A DNA stretch of 34,857 bases, taken from positions 1 through 34,857 of IMG/VR virus record IMGVR_UViG_3300047495_000037. The stretch is one strand, 5' to 3'. Shown here one piece after another: positions 1 to 6,124 of this stretch. The stretch is from a virus. The translations under genes were made by a program, and so were the position numbers. Positions within the stretch are counted from its first letter, which is position 1. The number at the start of each line of letters is the position of its first letter. Below the pieces are notes generated by a model. It searched no databases and was not told the origin of the DNA. It saw only the letters and a list, made by a program, of their open reading frames with translations.

Positions 1-127
1 GGTGGACAAAACAAAACGGGCCGGAACCGGACCAACCGGATCGGGGCCGGAAACCGACCCGGAAATCAACTTTCGTGTGGAACGGCCTTGCGAGGCCGGG
101 AAATGCGGTGGAGAATCGGCGTAACAC
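1..127. repeat. Terminal direct repeat (circular closure), left copy
   Basis: Bases 1-127 are identical to 34731-34857. A perfect repeat of exactly 127 bases at both ends is what de Bruijn assemblers using k=127 leave on circular contigs. The true molecule is therefore probably a circle of 34,730 bp. A genuine phage terminal redundancy is the alternative but would not be expected to equal a k-mer size. Confidence 0.95.
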
Positions 128-158
128 TCGGTGGGATGGTCGTCCAACCGAGTGTTAC
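121..158. promoter_or_regulatory. 12-bp inverted repeat upstream of the serine recombinase
   Basis: GTAACACTCGGT (121-132) and ACCGAGTGTTAC (147-158) form a perfect 12-bp dyad with a 14-base centre, about 60 bp before the recombinase start. The contig end falls inside the left arm, so the dyad is intact only in the circular form. It could be the recombinase's crossover/accessory site or an operator; the sequence does not decide. Three GTAC tetramers follow at 174, 184 and 192. Confidence 0.5.
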
Positions 159-216
159 CTCACCAGCCAAAGCGTACAAAGCCGTACTGCTGTACAAAAC
201 CAAACATGGGTGAACC

Positions 217-990
217 ATGGGTGACAGGTTCGTCGGCCTGATCCGGGTCAGCACAGACGAGCAAGGCGACTCGGGGCTGGGGCTGAGCGCCGGCCGTCGA
301 GACATCAACGAATACATATCCCGCAACAATGGCGATCTGGTCACGATACTTGAAGAGGTCGGCAGCGGTGGATATGAGATGATCGAGCGTCCGGTCTTGC
401 TCCGGGCTATCGCCTTATGCAAGCGCCAGAATGCGATTCTCCTCGTCCCCAAGATTGACCGGTTGGTCCGCTCGACCGAGGTCCATACTGACCTGAAGCG
501 CTCGGGTGTGCCGATCCGGGCGTGCGACAATCCCTTTGCTAATGAGTTCATGCTCGATGTCCTGGTCGCCTTCGCCGCGAACGAGCGGCGGGTGATCCGC
601 AAGCGAACCAGGGAGGGTCTCCAGGAGTACAAGCAGAACAAGGAGGTCTCCGAGGTCCAGATGGCCAAACTGATCAAGGTCCACGGTCCCGAAGTCCCCC
701 CCGAGGCGATCGCCGACGTCGCCGGCAAGCTGGGCTCGCACCTGGTCGGCTGCCACCTGACCAAAGAGGCCAGGGACAAGGGGAGGCTCAAGGCGAACGA
801 GCGGAGCCAACGCAAGGCCGTCGACGTGTACGAGGACCTGGTCCCGGAGATCCGGGCGAGGCGGGAGTCTGGAGAGTCGCTTTCGAAGCTCGCCCAGTGG
901 CTTAACGAATCAGGCGAGCGCCGGCCGTCGGGCAAGCCCTGGACCAAGATGCAGGTCAAGCGACTCCTGGATCGGGCGAAGGCATCGTGA
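217..990 (+). CDS. Serine recombinase (resolvase/invertase family)
   Basis: A 257-residue serine recombinase, which cuts and rejoins DNA through a 5'-phosphoserine link. The catalytic domain is visible at residues 4-130: RVS with the nucleophile Ser12, the GLGLSAGR segment typical of the family, KIDRLVR with Arg82 and Arg85 as the active-site arginines, and ANERR with Glu123 leading into the long helix. The C-terminal 110 residues are basic and probably bind DNA. It is far shorter than large serine integrases, so multimer resolution or inversion is as likely as integration. The ATG at 217 has no clear ribosome site. The 3' end overlaps the convergent XRE gene by 35 bp. Family call is firm; role is inferred. 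Confidence 0.88.
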   Translation: MGDRFVGLIRVSTDEQGDSGLGLSAGRRDINEYISRNNGDLVTILEEVGSGGYEMIERPVLLRAIALCKRQNAILLVPKIDRLVRSTEVHTDLKRSGVPIRACDNPFANEFMLDVLVAFAANERRVIRKRTREGLQEYKQNKEVSEVQMAKLIKVHGPEVPPEAIADVAGKLGSHLVGCHLTKEARDKGRLKANERSQRKAVDVYEDLVPEIRARRESGESLSKLAQWLNESGERRPSGKPWTKMQVKRLLDRAKAS

Positions 991-1336
991 GCGGTTCGGA
1001 TCGACCTAGAGTGACCCCATCTGGCCAGCTCCGCAGCTCAAAGCGGCGACCGTCGGCCGAGAAGCTGACCACGGTCACATCGGGTCCGGCTTGGGCCAGG
1101 TCGATCCCGATCCGTGGGGACGTCGCCGGCTTTGGCCCCTCCCCCTGGAGCAACTCGGCCGGCTCGACCCCCAGCGCCAGAGCCAGCGACCGGACGGTCG
1201 AGGCCCGAGGGTTGGGCGAGTGGCCCGACTCGATCTGATAGAGCGCGGTCCGCGAGATCCCGGCCCGCTGGGCGAGTTGCTCCGGACCCCAGCCCTTCGT
1301 ATAGCGCAGGCCCTTGAGGCGATCGGCGAGTGACAT
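956..1336 (-). CDS. XRE-family transcriptional regulator
   Basis: A 126-residue protein with a Cro/CI-type helix-turn-helix at residues 3-62 (LAQRAGISRTALYQIESG is the recognisable core). A C-terminal segment contains GIDLAQAGPDVTVV. It is probably a repressor or immunity regulator of the lysogeny control operon. I chose ATG 1336 rather than the longer upstream start because GAGG lies 8 bases before it. That GAGG overlaps the stop of the preceding 75-residue gene, which ends 8 bp away, so the two look translationally coupled. Last gene of the leftward operon starting near 3286; convergent with and overlapping the recombinase. Confidence 0.82.
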   Translation of the reverse strand: MSLADRLKGLRYTKGWGPEQLAQRAGISRTALYQIESGHSPNPRASTVRSLALALGVEPAELLQGEGPKPATSPRIGIDLAQAGPDVTVVSFSADGRRFELRSWPDGVTLGRSEPLTMPSPDPGVA

Positions 1337-1344
1337 CAGTGGCC

Positions 1345-1572
1345 TCAATAGCGCTCGGTGCCGACCATCAGTTTCGTGGCTTCGGCATGACACTTCCGCG
1401 CCTCGGCAAACGCGGCCTCCTTAAGCTCCTCGAAACTCTCGATCGACTCCTGGAGCGCGATACCGCGATCCCGGGCGATTTTGGCCTGGAGCAGGAGCGC
1501 GTTGCCCCGAGCCACGGCTTCGGGCGTGGCCTGGTGAGCCGGTTTGGAGTACGGGATGGAGCTGCTGATCAT
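1345..1572 (-). CDS. Small hypothetical protein, 75 aa, helical
   Basis: Not recognised. The 75 residues are largely helical and charged, with two cysteine-poor amphipathic stretches. The start at 1572 is supported by GGGAGAC nine bases upstream. The frame stays open for another 276 bp upstream to an identical start context at 1848, because the leader and first codons are duplicated (see the repeat at 1834-1971). The extended 167-residue form would begin with the same MISSS residues and is probably not the native product. It sits just before the XRE gene, so it may be its partner or an antirepressor-like protein. No function can be assigned. Confidence 0.6.
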   Translation of the reverse strand: MISSSIPYSKPAHQATPEAVARGNALLLQAKIARDRGIALQESIESFEELKEAAFAEARKCHAEATKLMVGTERY

Positions 1573-1696
1573 GATTGTGTCTCCCGGTCTGACTTCGTCC
1601 CCCTTCGTTAAGATCGTTGTTTCGAGGGGGTCGCTAACCGGGTTTTTTCCAAGTATGTCCCGCGCATCGGTACGCTTGGGCGCAAATCTTTGCGCT
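1558..1696. repeat. Direct repeat of control-operon leader, copy 1 (139 bp)
   Basis: About 139 bp nearly identical to 1834-1971, with only a one-base indel plus a substitution near 1628 and a changed palindrome centre. Read leftward it contains a 16-bp palindrome, a spacer, a GGGAGAC ribosome site and the first codons of the 75-residue gene. Confidence 0.92.
1680..1695. promoter_or_regulatory. Operator-like palindrome GCGCAAA-TC-TTTGCGC
   Basis: Perfect 7-bp arms around a 2-bp centre, about 108 bp upstream of the start at 1572. It lies in an operon with two XRE regulators, so a repressor operator is the simplest reading. The same palindrome with the opposite centre (GA) is at 1955-1970. Confidence 0.5.
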
Positions 1697-1833
1697 TCCC
1701 TTTCCGGCTCATAGGTGAATAATGAAAGCGCGGTGAGGAGGTTAGCCGGACGTGGCCTCATCGTATGCCGACCGGACTGCAAATGAGTGCGGAGCCGGCG
1801 AAACTCCGGACGGATAGTGAAGCTCGCGCATGA

Positions 1834-1971
1834 GGAGCTGCTGATCATGATTGTGTCTCCCGGTCTGACTTCGTCCCCCTTCGTTAAGATCGTTGTTTCG
1901 AGGGGCCGCTAACCGGGTTTTTTCCAAGTATGTCCCGCGCATCGGTACGCTTGGGCGCAAAGATTTGCGCT
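1834..1971. repeat. Direct repeat of control-operon leader, copy 2 (138 bp)
   Basis: Second copy of the 1558-1696 leader, offset by 276 bp (exactly 92 codons between the two ATGs). It begins 3 bp beyond the stop of the 69-residue XRE gene and includes a duplicate ribosome site and ATG at 1848. The 137 bp between copies encode no recognisable protein. This looks like a partial tandem duplication of a leader region. Confidence 0.92.
1955..1970. promoter_or_regulatory. Operator-like palindrome GCGCAAA-GA-TTTGCGC
   Basis: Same 7-bp arms as 1680-1695 but with centre GA instead of TC. It lies immediately beyond the stop codon of the 69-residue XRE gene. Confidence 0.5.
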
Positions 1972-1973
1972 GG

Positions 1974-2183
1974 TCAATCGCCATCGGGATATCTGATCTC
2001 GCACCGCGCTCCGATCGCGTGCACGATGCGTTCGACCGTCGAAAACCGTGGGTCAGATTGTCCACACAAGAGCTTCGACAGGTTGGCGGGATCGAGGCCA
2101 GCCCGCTCGGCGATCTGGGTACGGGTCAAACCCGACTCGTCGCAGAGCGCGGCGAGTCGGGCGATGAGAGGGTTGGCGGACAT
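1974..2183 (-). CDS. Small XRE/Cro-type DNA-binding protein
   Basis: A 69-residue single-domain helix-turn-helix protein. Residues 19-58 carry the fold (TQIAERAGLDPANLSKLLCG, then FSTVERIVHAIGA). Similar one-domain proteins act as Cro-like repressors or as the antitoxin half of toxin-antitoxin pairs. The ATG at 2183 overlaps the upstream stop as ATGA, so it is coupled to the 74-residue gene. A GCGCAAA palindrome starts 3 bp after its stop. A lysis-lysogeny role is inferred from the two XRE genes in this operon. Confidence 0.8.
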   Translation of the reverse strand: MSANPLIARLAALCDESGLTRTQIAERAGLDPANLSKLLCGQSDPRFSTVERIVHAIGARCEIRYPDGD

Positions 2184-2407
2184 CAGGCTTGGCCCTCTGG
2201 TTGCCGCTGGCGAGCCTCGTCGAGGCGAGCGATCCGCTTGGCCATGAGGGCCAATTCGGCTTCGAGGATTGGTGTTGGTGCGTTCAGATCAAGGAATTTG
2301 ATCATGCGATCGGCGGATACGCGAGCCTCGATTGTCCAGTAAGCCGCCGCCTCGTGAGGCGAAAGGGTATCGGGATCGACATCCCATGAATTTTTCCGCA
2401 TGGTCAT
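2183..2407 (-). CDS. Hypothetical protein, 74 aa
   Basis: Not recognised. It has an acidic N-terminus followed by two probable helices rich in Ala, Glu and Arg, with no membrane segment or cysteine motif. The start at 2407 follows GGGAGACGAG, and the bases around this start (about 2404-2429) match those around the start at 3233, so the two genes share a leader. Its stop overlaps the start of the small XRE gene. If the pair were a toxin-antitoxin unit this would be the partner, but nothing in the sequence shows a toxin fold. Confidence 0.6.
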   Translation of the reverse strand: MTMRKNSWDVDPDTLSPHEAAAYWTIEARVSADRMIKFLDLNAPTPILEAELALMAKRIARLDEARQRQPEGQA

Positions 2408-2438
2408 CGGTCTCGTCTCCCATCTCGGGTCAAGCTTG

Positions 2439-2461
2439 CCCGGCCGGACGTTCCGGCCGGG
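2439..2461. promoter_or_regulatory. Intercistronic hairpin, copy A
   Basis: CCCGGCCGGA / TCCGGCCGGG, a perfect 10-bp stem with a 3-base CGT loop, 32 bp before the start at 2407. No T-tract follows on the minus strand. The hairpin and its flanks recur at 2880-2902, also just before a gene of the same operon, which suggests an RNA processing or stability element. Confidence 0.6.
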
Positions 2462-2478
2462 TTGGGTGAGGGAAATTG

Positions 2479-2841
2479 TCAGGCGATGGCTTCCGCGTTG
2501 CCTTTGGATTTGGACCAGCCGAATCCGGGGTTATCGCCTCCTCGCCCCTCGATCGACGCAGCGACGAGGCCGATTGCATCGCTGGCGGAGTAGCCCGAGA
2601 CACTCCCCGGGACAAAAATCAGGAAATCCCCGATCTCGGTCTCAAGCACTCTCGACCCAGTCGGTGCGGTCAAGGTGCCGACAAGTCCACCGTCCATGAC
2701 GTCCGCAGTGACGAGGTCCGCGTGACCTTCGGGGTGGATGCGATCTGTGCCATCCTGGCGGAAAAAAGACAGATGGGAAACGATTCGTCCGTCGCCGTTG
2801 TCTTGCTCAACTCGGTAAACTGGGAAGGATGTCCGCGTCAT
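2479..2841 (-). CDS. Hypothetical protein, 120 aa
   Basis: Not recognised. The start is ATG 2841, chosen because GGGAG lies 9-13 bases upstream; a longer start at 2874 lacks this. The protein is beta-rich and acidic in the middle, with a glycine-rich C-terminal tail, and has no signal peptide or cysteines. It lies in the leftward control operon between two intercistronic hairpins (2439-2461 downstream, 2880-2902 upstream), so its expression may be set by RNA structure. Confidence 0.6.
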   Translation of the reverse strand: MTRTSFPVYRVEQDNGDGRIVSHLSFFRQDGTDRIHPEGHADLVTADVMDGGLVGTLTAPTGSRVLETEIGDFLIFVPGSVSGYSASDAIGLVAASIEGRGGDNPGFGWSKSKGNAEAIA

Positions 2842-2879
2842 TGGTCTGACTCCCGAAAAAGTGGAATGGGTCAAGGTTG

Positions 2880-2902
2880 CCCGGCCGGACGTTCCGGCCG
2901 GG
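2880..2902. promoter_or_regulatory. Intercistronic hairpin, copy B
   Basis: Same 10-bp stem and CGT loop as 2439-2461, with matching flanks on both sides, 39 bp before the start at 2841. The two copies are 441 bp apart in equivalent positions. Confidence 0.6.
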
Positions 2903-2918
2903 TTGAGTGGTTTGCATG

Positions 2919-3233
2919 TCAGGATCGGACAAGGCCATTACAAAGGAGTTGAGCGGACGTCCGGTTGCGACTGTCAATCCATGTCGTCGCTTGTGTCTCG
3001 GACGCGAGGAAATCGAGCATGGCGATCATCTTCTCGAGGACGGCGATGGCGGGATAGAGTCTGCGGGCCGGATCGCCGCCAGTCTCAACATTGATCTGGG
3101 CTTGTTCGATCGAGTCCTCTTGATTGGCGATTACCCTCGCGAAACCCGCGAACTTTTCAGCTCGGATCGTCTCGGCCCAGGCAACCTGTTTCTCCGATCC
3201 AGTCAATGTTGCCAGGGATCGCTCGGTCGTCAT
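2919..3233 (-). CDS. Hypothetical phage protein with SEKQ-WA motif, 104 aa
   Basis: First gene of the leftward control operon. Near the N-terminus it has TGSEKQVAWAETIR, a motif I associate with small conserved proteins of phages and conjugative elements whose function is unknown. The rest is helical. The start is ATG 3233, preceded by GGGAGATGAG; an upstream ATG (3320) lies inside the promoter region and is rejected. A strong promoter with an overlapping dyad ends about 60 bp upstream. Confidence 0.68.
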   Translation of the reverse strand: MTTERSLATLTGSEKQVAWAETIRAEKFAGFARVIANQEDSIEQAQINVETGGDPARRLYPAIAVLEKMIAMLDFLASETQATTWIDSRNRTSAQLLCNGLVRS

Positions 3234-3292
3234 CGGTCTCATCTCCCATCTCGGCCTCAGACCCGAGTCTCTTTTGCTCGTGTCATGATGGT

Positions 3293-3320
3293 ATCTTATC
3301 AAACTCGCCAACAAAGTCAA
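3293..3320 (-). promoter_or_regulatory. Promoter of the control operon
   Basis: On the minus strand, TTGACT (3315-3320) and TAAGAT (3293-3298) are separated by 16 bp, close to a sigma70 consensus. Transcription would start near 3286, about 50 nt before the start codon at 3233. Confidence 0.7.
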
Positions 3321-3345
3321 CAGCTTCGTTGGCGAATTTGATAAG
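3295..3345. promoter_or_regulatory. Long dyad operator overlapping the control promoter
   Basis: The arms 3295-3312 and 3328-3345 are inverted copies with 17 of 18 positions matching, and are separated by 15 bases. The left arm fills the promoter spacer and part of the -10; the -35 lies in the gap between arms. A bound dimer or tetramer would block the promoter, so this is a good operator for one of the XRE proteins. The bases are AT-rich compared with everything around. Confidence 0.65.
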
Positions 3346-3535
3346 AATTTTTGTTCAGCAGGGGAACCACGGAGTTGGCCGGATTTTGCGGTCCATCCGC
3401 TCCAATCAGAATCGATTGATCATAAGTTCGATTATCGGACGTGAACTTTCGACCGAAACCAACGCCAGGCGAGGACCACCAGTAAGCCGGCGAGCGATCC
3501 GAAGATCATCCGATCGCGTAGATCGAGCATTGGTA
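3346..3535. other. Intergenic stretch without a supported gene
   Basis: Only shadow frames occur here. The stretch is downstream of the 160-residue minus-strand gene and upstream of the control promoter. I see no terminator with a T-tract. Confidence 0.5.
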
Positions 3536-4018
3536 TCAATCCTTGCGGGCGATCGCCGCCAACCTCGCGCGGATCTGCGCCGCGACCTGGTCGTCATCAC
3601 CGGGCCGGACCATGTCCGAGCCGGCGTCGACCCTCGACTCAAACTCCTGGAAAACGTCAAGCTTCGCACGGCCGGTCCGGTTGGCCAGCTCCGTGCAAAA
3701 CATCTCGGCCGAGTACTCCGGCCCCTTGGGATAGCGGAGCCGGCGTTCGTCGAGCTGCGCCAGCTCCTCCGGGCTCACAAGCTCGGCGACGGCCTGGCGA
3801 TAGAGAGCGGCCTTGCGGCGGGTCCGTTCCTTGCGCTCCTCGAAGTAGGCTAAGCGTTTCTCTCTTCGCGCTGCCACTTCCCTACCGTCGATAATCTCCA
3901 CCACCTGGTCGAGCTTCCCAGCCCCAGCCCACAACGCCCAGCGATCGGCGTTCCGGGCGTTGTGCCGGGCCGCTGACTCCTGGTCGAGCTGCTCACGACT
4001 CTTGAGCTTGCGAGTCAT
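3536..4018 (-). CDS. Hypothetical protein, 160 aa, charged coiled-coil
   Basis: Not recognised. Highly charged: residues 45-80 are a run rich in Arg, Lys and Glu that should form a coiled coil, and the C-terminus ends in a helix rich in Ala and Arg. The start ATG 4018 follows GGGGAG at good spacing; a longer frame to 4126 has no such site. It overlaps the upstream zinc-finger gene by 26 bp and is the last gene of the leftward group 5449-3536. Confidence 0.62.
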   Translation of the reverse strand: MTRKLKSREQLDQESAARHNARNADRWALWAGAGKLDQVVEIIDGREVAARREKRLAYFEERKERTRRKAALYRQAVAELVSPEELAQLDERRLRYPKGPEYSAEMFCTELANRTGRAKLDVFQEFESRVDAGSDMVRPGDDDQVAAQIRARLAAIARKD

Positions 4019-4247
4019 TGGCTGGCTCCCCTTTGGCCCCGCATTGTTCCCTGGCTTCGGCCAACGCACGCTCGACGGCTGGCGGATCGCCGAGACGCCG
4101 TCGCTCAGCCTCGACAAGCCGCTCAACCTGGGCGATCGTCAGGCCGATTTCGATATAACCCTCGGCCATGCATCCCAGGCAAGTCCCGCCCATCTTGCTG
4201 ACGCGCGATCCATTACAAAGAGAGCATCGCTCATACAGCTTGCCCAT
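3993..4247 (-). CDS. Small zinc-finger protein with DnaJ-like CxxC pairs
   Basis: An 84-residue protein with Cys8/Cys11 and Cys23/Cys26 (CSLC and CLGC), a four-cysteine zinc site like half of the DnaJ central domain. A charged helix follows. The start ATG 4247 is preceded by GGAGG. Zinc binding is inferred from the spacing. The role is unknown; small zinc proteins of phages often bind nucleic acid or act as adaptors. Confidence 0.65.
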   Translation of the reverse strand: MGKLYERCSLCNGSRVSKMGGTCLGCMAEGYIEIGLTIAQVERLVEAERRRLGDPPAVERALAEAREQCGAKGEPANDSQAQES

Positions 4248-4270
4248 CGCTCGCCTCCAGGTCCTCGGGA

Positions 4271-4519
4271 CTACCAGTCCTGCTTGTACCCTTGAATACC
4301 GAGTGGAGCATACCCGACATAGGGTCCCGAGGGCTCGGCAGACCGATCCCGTTCGGCCTGCTCCTGGATGTTCGCCTCGGCCCGGATTTGGGCTTCGAGA
4401 TCGGCCAGTTGGCGATGGAGATACCGCAGAATATCGCAATCCGTTGAGTCGGTGCGGACTCGCTCGGGGAGGCCAAAACCGAAGTCAAGCAACTCGGCGA
4501 TCGGGTCCCTATCATTCAT
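4271..4519 (-). CDS. Hypothetical protein, 82 aa
   Basis: Not recognised. Acidic N-terminus, then a helix with a coiled-coil look (residues 33-57) and a Gly/Pro/Tyr tail. The start ATG 4519 overlaps the stop of the upstream 114-residue gene, with GGAGG 8-12 bases before, so translation is coupled. No motif suggests a function. Confidence 0.6.
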   Translation of the reverse strand: MNDRDPIAELLDFGFGLPERVRTDSTDCDILRYLHRQLADLEAQIRAEANIQEQAERDRSAEPSGPYVGYAPLGIQGYKQDW

Positions 4520-4856
4520 CAGTCACCTCCAGGTCCTCGGGCTCGGCCTCGGCCAGGATCTTCCGCGCTTCGAGGAGCGCCCCGGCGATCCGCTTGGCCC
4601 GCGCGTCGTGCCAGAGCTGCTCGGCCCACCACATCACGTCGGCCTCCGGGATCGCGTCGATTTCCGCCGCCGCCCGGTCGATCACATCCGCCAGCCGATC
4701 GCGTTCGGCGACCGCCGCCGTTAAAGCACCGGCCGGGTAGACAAACTCAAGAGTCCGGGCCGGGAAGCCCTCCCAGGCCGCTTGGTTCACGGCGTCAACG
4801 ATCGACTCGGGTGGCGAGCCGGGCCGGTAATCGGGTGGGACCAGGTCATCAGCCAT
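4512..4856 (-). CDS. Hypothetical protein, 114 aa
   Basis: Not recognised. The first 40 residues are rich in Pro and Asp; the remainder is predicted helical, with many Ala, Glu and Arg and two Trp (VMWWAEQLW). It is soluble and acidic. The start at 4856 follows a GAGG-containing stretch and lies 10 bp after the upstream zinc-ribbon membrane gene, which fits a single leftward operon. Confidence 0.62.
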   Translation of the reverse strand: MADDLVPPDYRPGSPPESIVDAVNQAAWEGFPARTLEFVYPAGALTAAVAERDRLADVIDRAAAEIDAIPEADVMWWAEQLWHDARAKRIAGALLEARKILAEAEPEDLEVTDE

Positions 4857-4866
4857 CGTCGGGCCC

Positions 4867-5217
4867 TCAGTGTCTCGCCACCTCGATCGCCAGGTTCGTC
4901 ACCATATAAATCAGCCACAATACGATGGCCGTCGGGCCCGCCGCGAACGTCCATTTGAAGATGAACCAGACCATCGACTTGTAAGGCATCTTGATATCGA
5001 TGATCGACACTCGCTGGATCGTCGGCTCGTAAAGCGCCGCCGCGCTCGGCACGGCCGCCGCGCTCACGATGGGCGACGGGACCACATCCACCGCCACTTT
5101 CTCCCCCGGCACCGGCACCGAGGCGTTGCACTTCGGGCACCGGCCCTTGCGGCCGGCCATCGACGGCGGGACGCTCAGCGCTTCACCGCAAGCGGGACAT
5201 TTGAAGTTGATGGACAT
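4867..5217 (-). CDS. Zinc-ribbon membrane protein
   Basis: A 116-residue protein. The N-terminal zinc ribbon has Cys7/Cys10 and Cys27/Cys30, with the element GRKGRCPKC between and around the second pair, a form very common in Planctomycetota proteins. A flexible Ala/Val/Pro linker follows, then a hydrophobic stretch at about residues 82-108 that should cross the membrane once, leaving a short C-terminal tail. It may be host-derived. A role in superinfection exclusion or membrane signalling is possible but not shown by the sequence. It is the best single clue to the host phylum. Confidence 0.72.
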   Translation of the reverse strand: MSINFKCPACGEALSVPPSMAGRKGRCPKCNASVPVPGEKVAVDVVPSPIVSAAAVPSAAALYEPTIQRVSIIDIKMPYKSMVWFIFKWTFAAGPTAIVLWLIYMVTNLAIEVARH

Positions 5218-5233
5218 GGGAATGCTTACCTGA

Positions 5234-5449
5234 TCATGGGGTTCTTCGCGGGGGCTTGGAATACTTCAATCGCTCGGCCAATTCCCGCAAAGCCTGGTCG
5301 ATTGTGACCGTGATCGGGGCCTGATTGGCTTCGGCCAAGCCGTCGAGCCAATCCTTCCATTCCTCGGTCCCCCGGATGACCACCAGGTTTTTCGTCGGCT
5401 TCTGGATGGTTGCCTCGGCTGGCACGGGCTTCCCCTTGATCTTAGCCAC
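5234..5449 (-). CDS. Ribbon-helix-helix-like small protein (paralogue 1)
   Basis: I place the start at GTG 5449, because GGGGGAGG lies 9 bases upstream; the frame is open to 5488 but that would put the start inside the promoter. The 71 residues have a short beta segment (NLVVIRGT) followed by EEWKDWLDGLA and a helix, the pattern of RHH/MetJ-Arc DNA-binding proteins. It resembles the protein at 7763-7978 (PEWKEWLERVA). It heads the leftward group and probably represses its own divergent promoter, where ACTAG-type repeats are present. Confidence 0.65.
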   Translation of the reverse strand: MAKIKGKPVPAEATIQKPTKNLVVIRGTEEWKDWLDGLAEANQAPITVTIDQALRELAERLKYSKPPRRTP

Positions 5450-5470
5450 TAGATAGAACCTCCCCCGGTC

Positions 5471-5499
5471 ATCATAGGCTAGTCTCAAGCTAGTAGCAA
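5471..5499 (-). promoter_or_regulatory. Leftward promoter of the RHH-like gene
   Basis: On the minus strand TTGCTA (5494-5499) and TATGAT (5471-5476) are 17 bp apart. Two direct GCTAGT repeats (5478-5483 and 5489-5494) lie one helical turn apart within it, suitable for an RHH repressor. Confidence 0.5.
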
Positions 5500-5524
5500 G
5501 GACGAAATTTTTTTCGGTGGGATG

Positions 5525-5553
5525 TTGACGCCGTACTAGTACGAGGCTATTAT
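5525..5553 (+). promoter_or_regulatory. Rightward early promoter with embedded operator
   Basis: TTGACG (5525-5530), 17-bp spacer, TATTAT (5548-5553): a near-consensus sigma70 promoter. The spacer holds a perfect 12-bp palindrome CGTACTAGTACG (5532-5543), so a repressor bound there would block RNA polymerase. This is the likely main promoter of the rightward replication/partition operon. Confidence 0.75.
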
Positions 5554-5593
5554 CGTATGTGTCGAGACGAACGGCGTCGCGGCAACGAAAAAG

Positions 5594-5627
5594 GGCTCGA
5601 AGGTGCTTGGTACCACCTTCGAGCCCG
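5594..5627 (+). promoter_or_regulatory. Leader stem-loop
   Basis: GGGCTCGAAGGTG pairs perfectly with CACCTTCGAGCCC around an 8-base loop, about 35 nt after the expected transcription start and 35 nt before the GTG at 5662. No T-run follows on the plus strand, so it is not a simple terminator in the sense direction. A5 precedes it, so it could terminate leftward transcription. A leader control element is the likely role. Confidence 0.55.
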
Positions 5628-5661
5628 GATGTTCAGGACCCCAGCCCGGAGACACAGAACA

Positions 5662-6069
5662 GTGTCCACTCTACACCGCAGCCGCCTGCGAGTCCACCGG
5701 ACCCGTCCCAATCTCACCGTGACCTCCGAACCCGAGCCGATCCGCTTCGACAGCGAGCCGGAGCCCTTCCACCCCTCGGCCGAGGACCTCGCTTACGATG
5801 CCGCCTACCAGCTCGCCCGCAACGGTGAGCTGGGCCAGTGGGACTGGCCTGCCGGTGATCAGCTCGCGCACATGACCACCGACATGCTGACCTCGTACCT
5901 CGCCGGCCGCGACAAGGGCTATCAGGCCCGCAAGCAGGCCGAGCTGCAAGACGAGCTGGCGACCGACGCCTGGATTCGCGAGCAAGAGGCCGAACGGCTC
6001 GAATGGGCCTACCGGGACCTGGAGATCACCGACCGCGATATGTGCCCGCTCCCGGGTTACACGACCTGA
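5662..6069 (+). CDS. Hypothetical protein, 135 aa
   Basis: First gene of the rightward operon; not recognised. The start is GTG 5662, because GGAGA lies 9 bases upstream; an in-frame ATG at 5557 would force translation through the leader stem-loop. The first 30 residues are basic, the centre is acidic and helical with an Asp/Trp segment (GQWDWPAGDQ), and the C-terminal helix carries many Glu and Arg. No membrane segment. Early position suggests a regulatory or host-takeover role, but there is no motif to support one. Confidence 0.55.
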   Translation: MSTLHRSRLRVHRTRPNLTVTSEPEPIRFDSEPEPFHPSAEDLAYDAAYQLARNGELGQWDWPAGDQLAHMTTDMLTSYLAGRDKGYQARKQAELQDELATDAWIREQEAERLEWAYRDLEITDRDMCPLPGYTT

Positions 6070-6124
6070 CCGGACCGGACCGATCCGATCCGACCCGTCG
6101 TCACTCGTGTTGACCTTCTATCCA

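Noticed and set aside
66-959. Long minus-strand open frame (297 codons)
   Set aside because: It is antisense to the serine recombinase, whose catalytic motifs are clear; the frame is open because of high GC.
1573-1848. Upstream extension of the 75-residue protein to 167 residues
   Set aside because: The extension is made of the duplicated leader and linker without protein-like conservation; kept as a repeat observation instead.
6066-6100. GACCGGACCGGACCGATCCG-like tandem
   Set aside because: A short, imperfect GC repeat after a stop codon; no clear structure or function.
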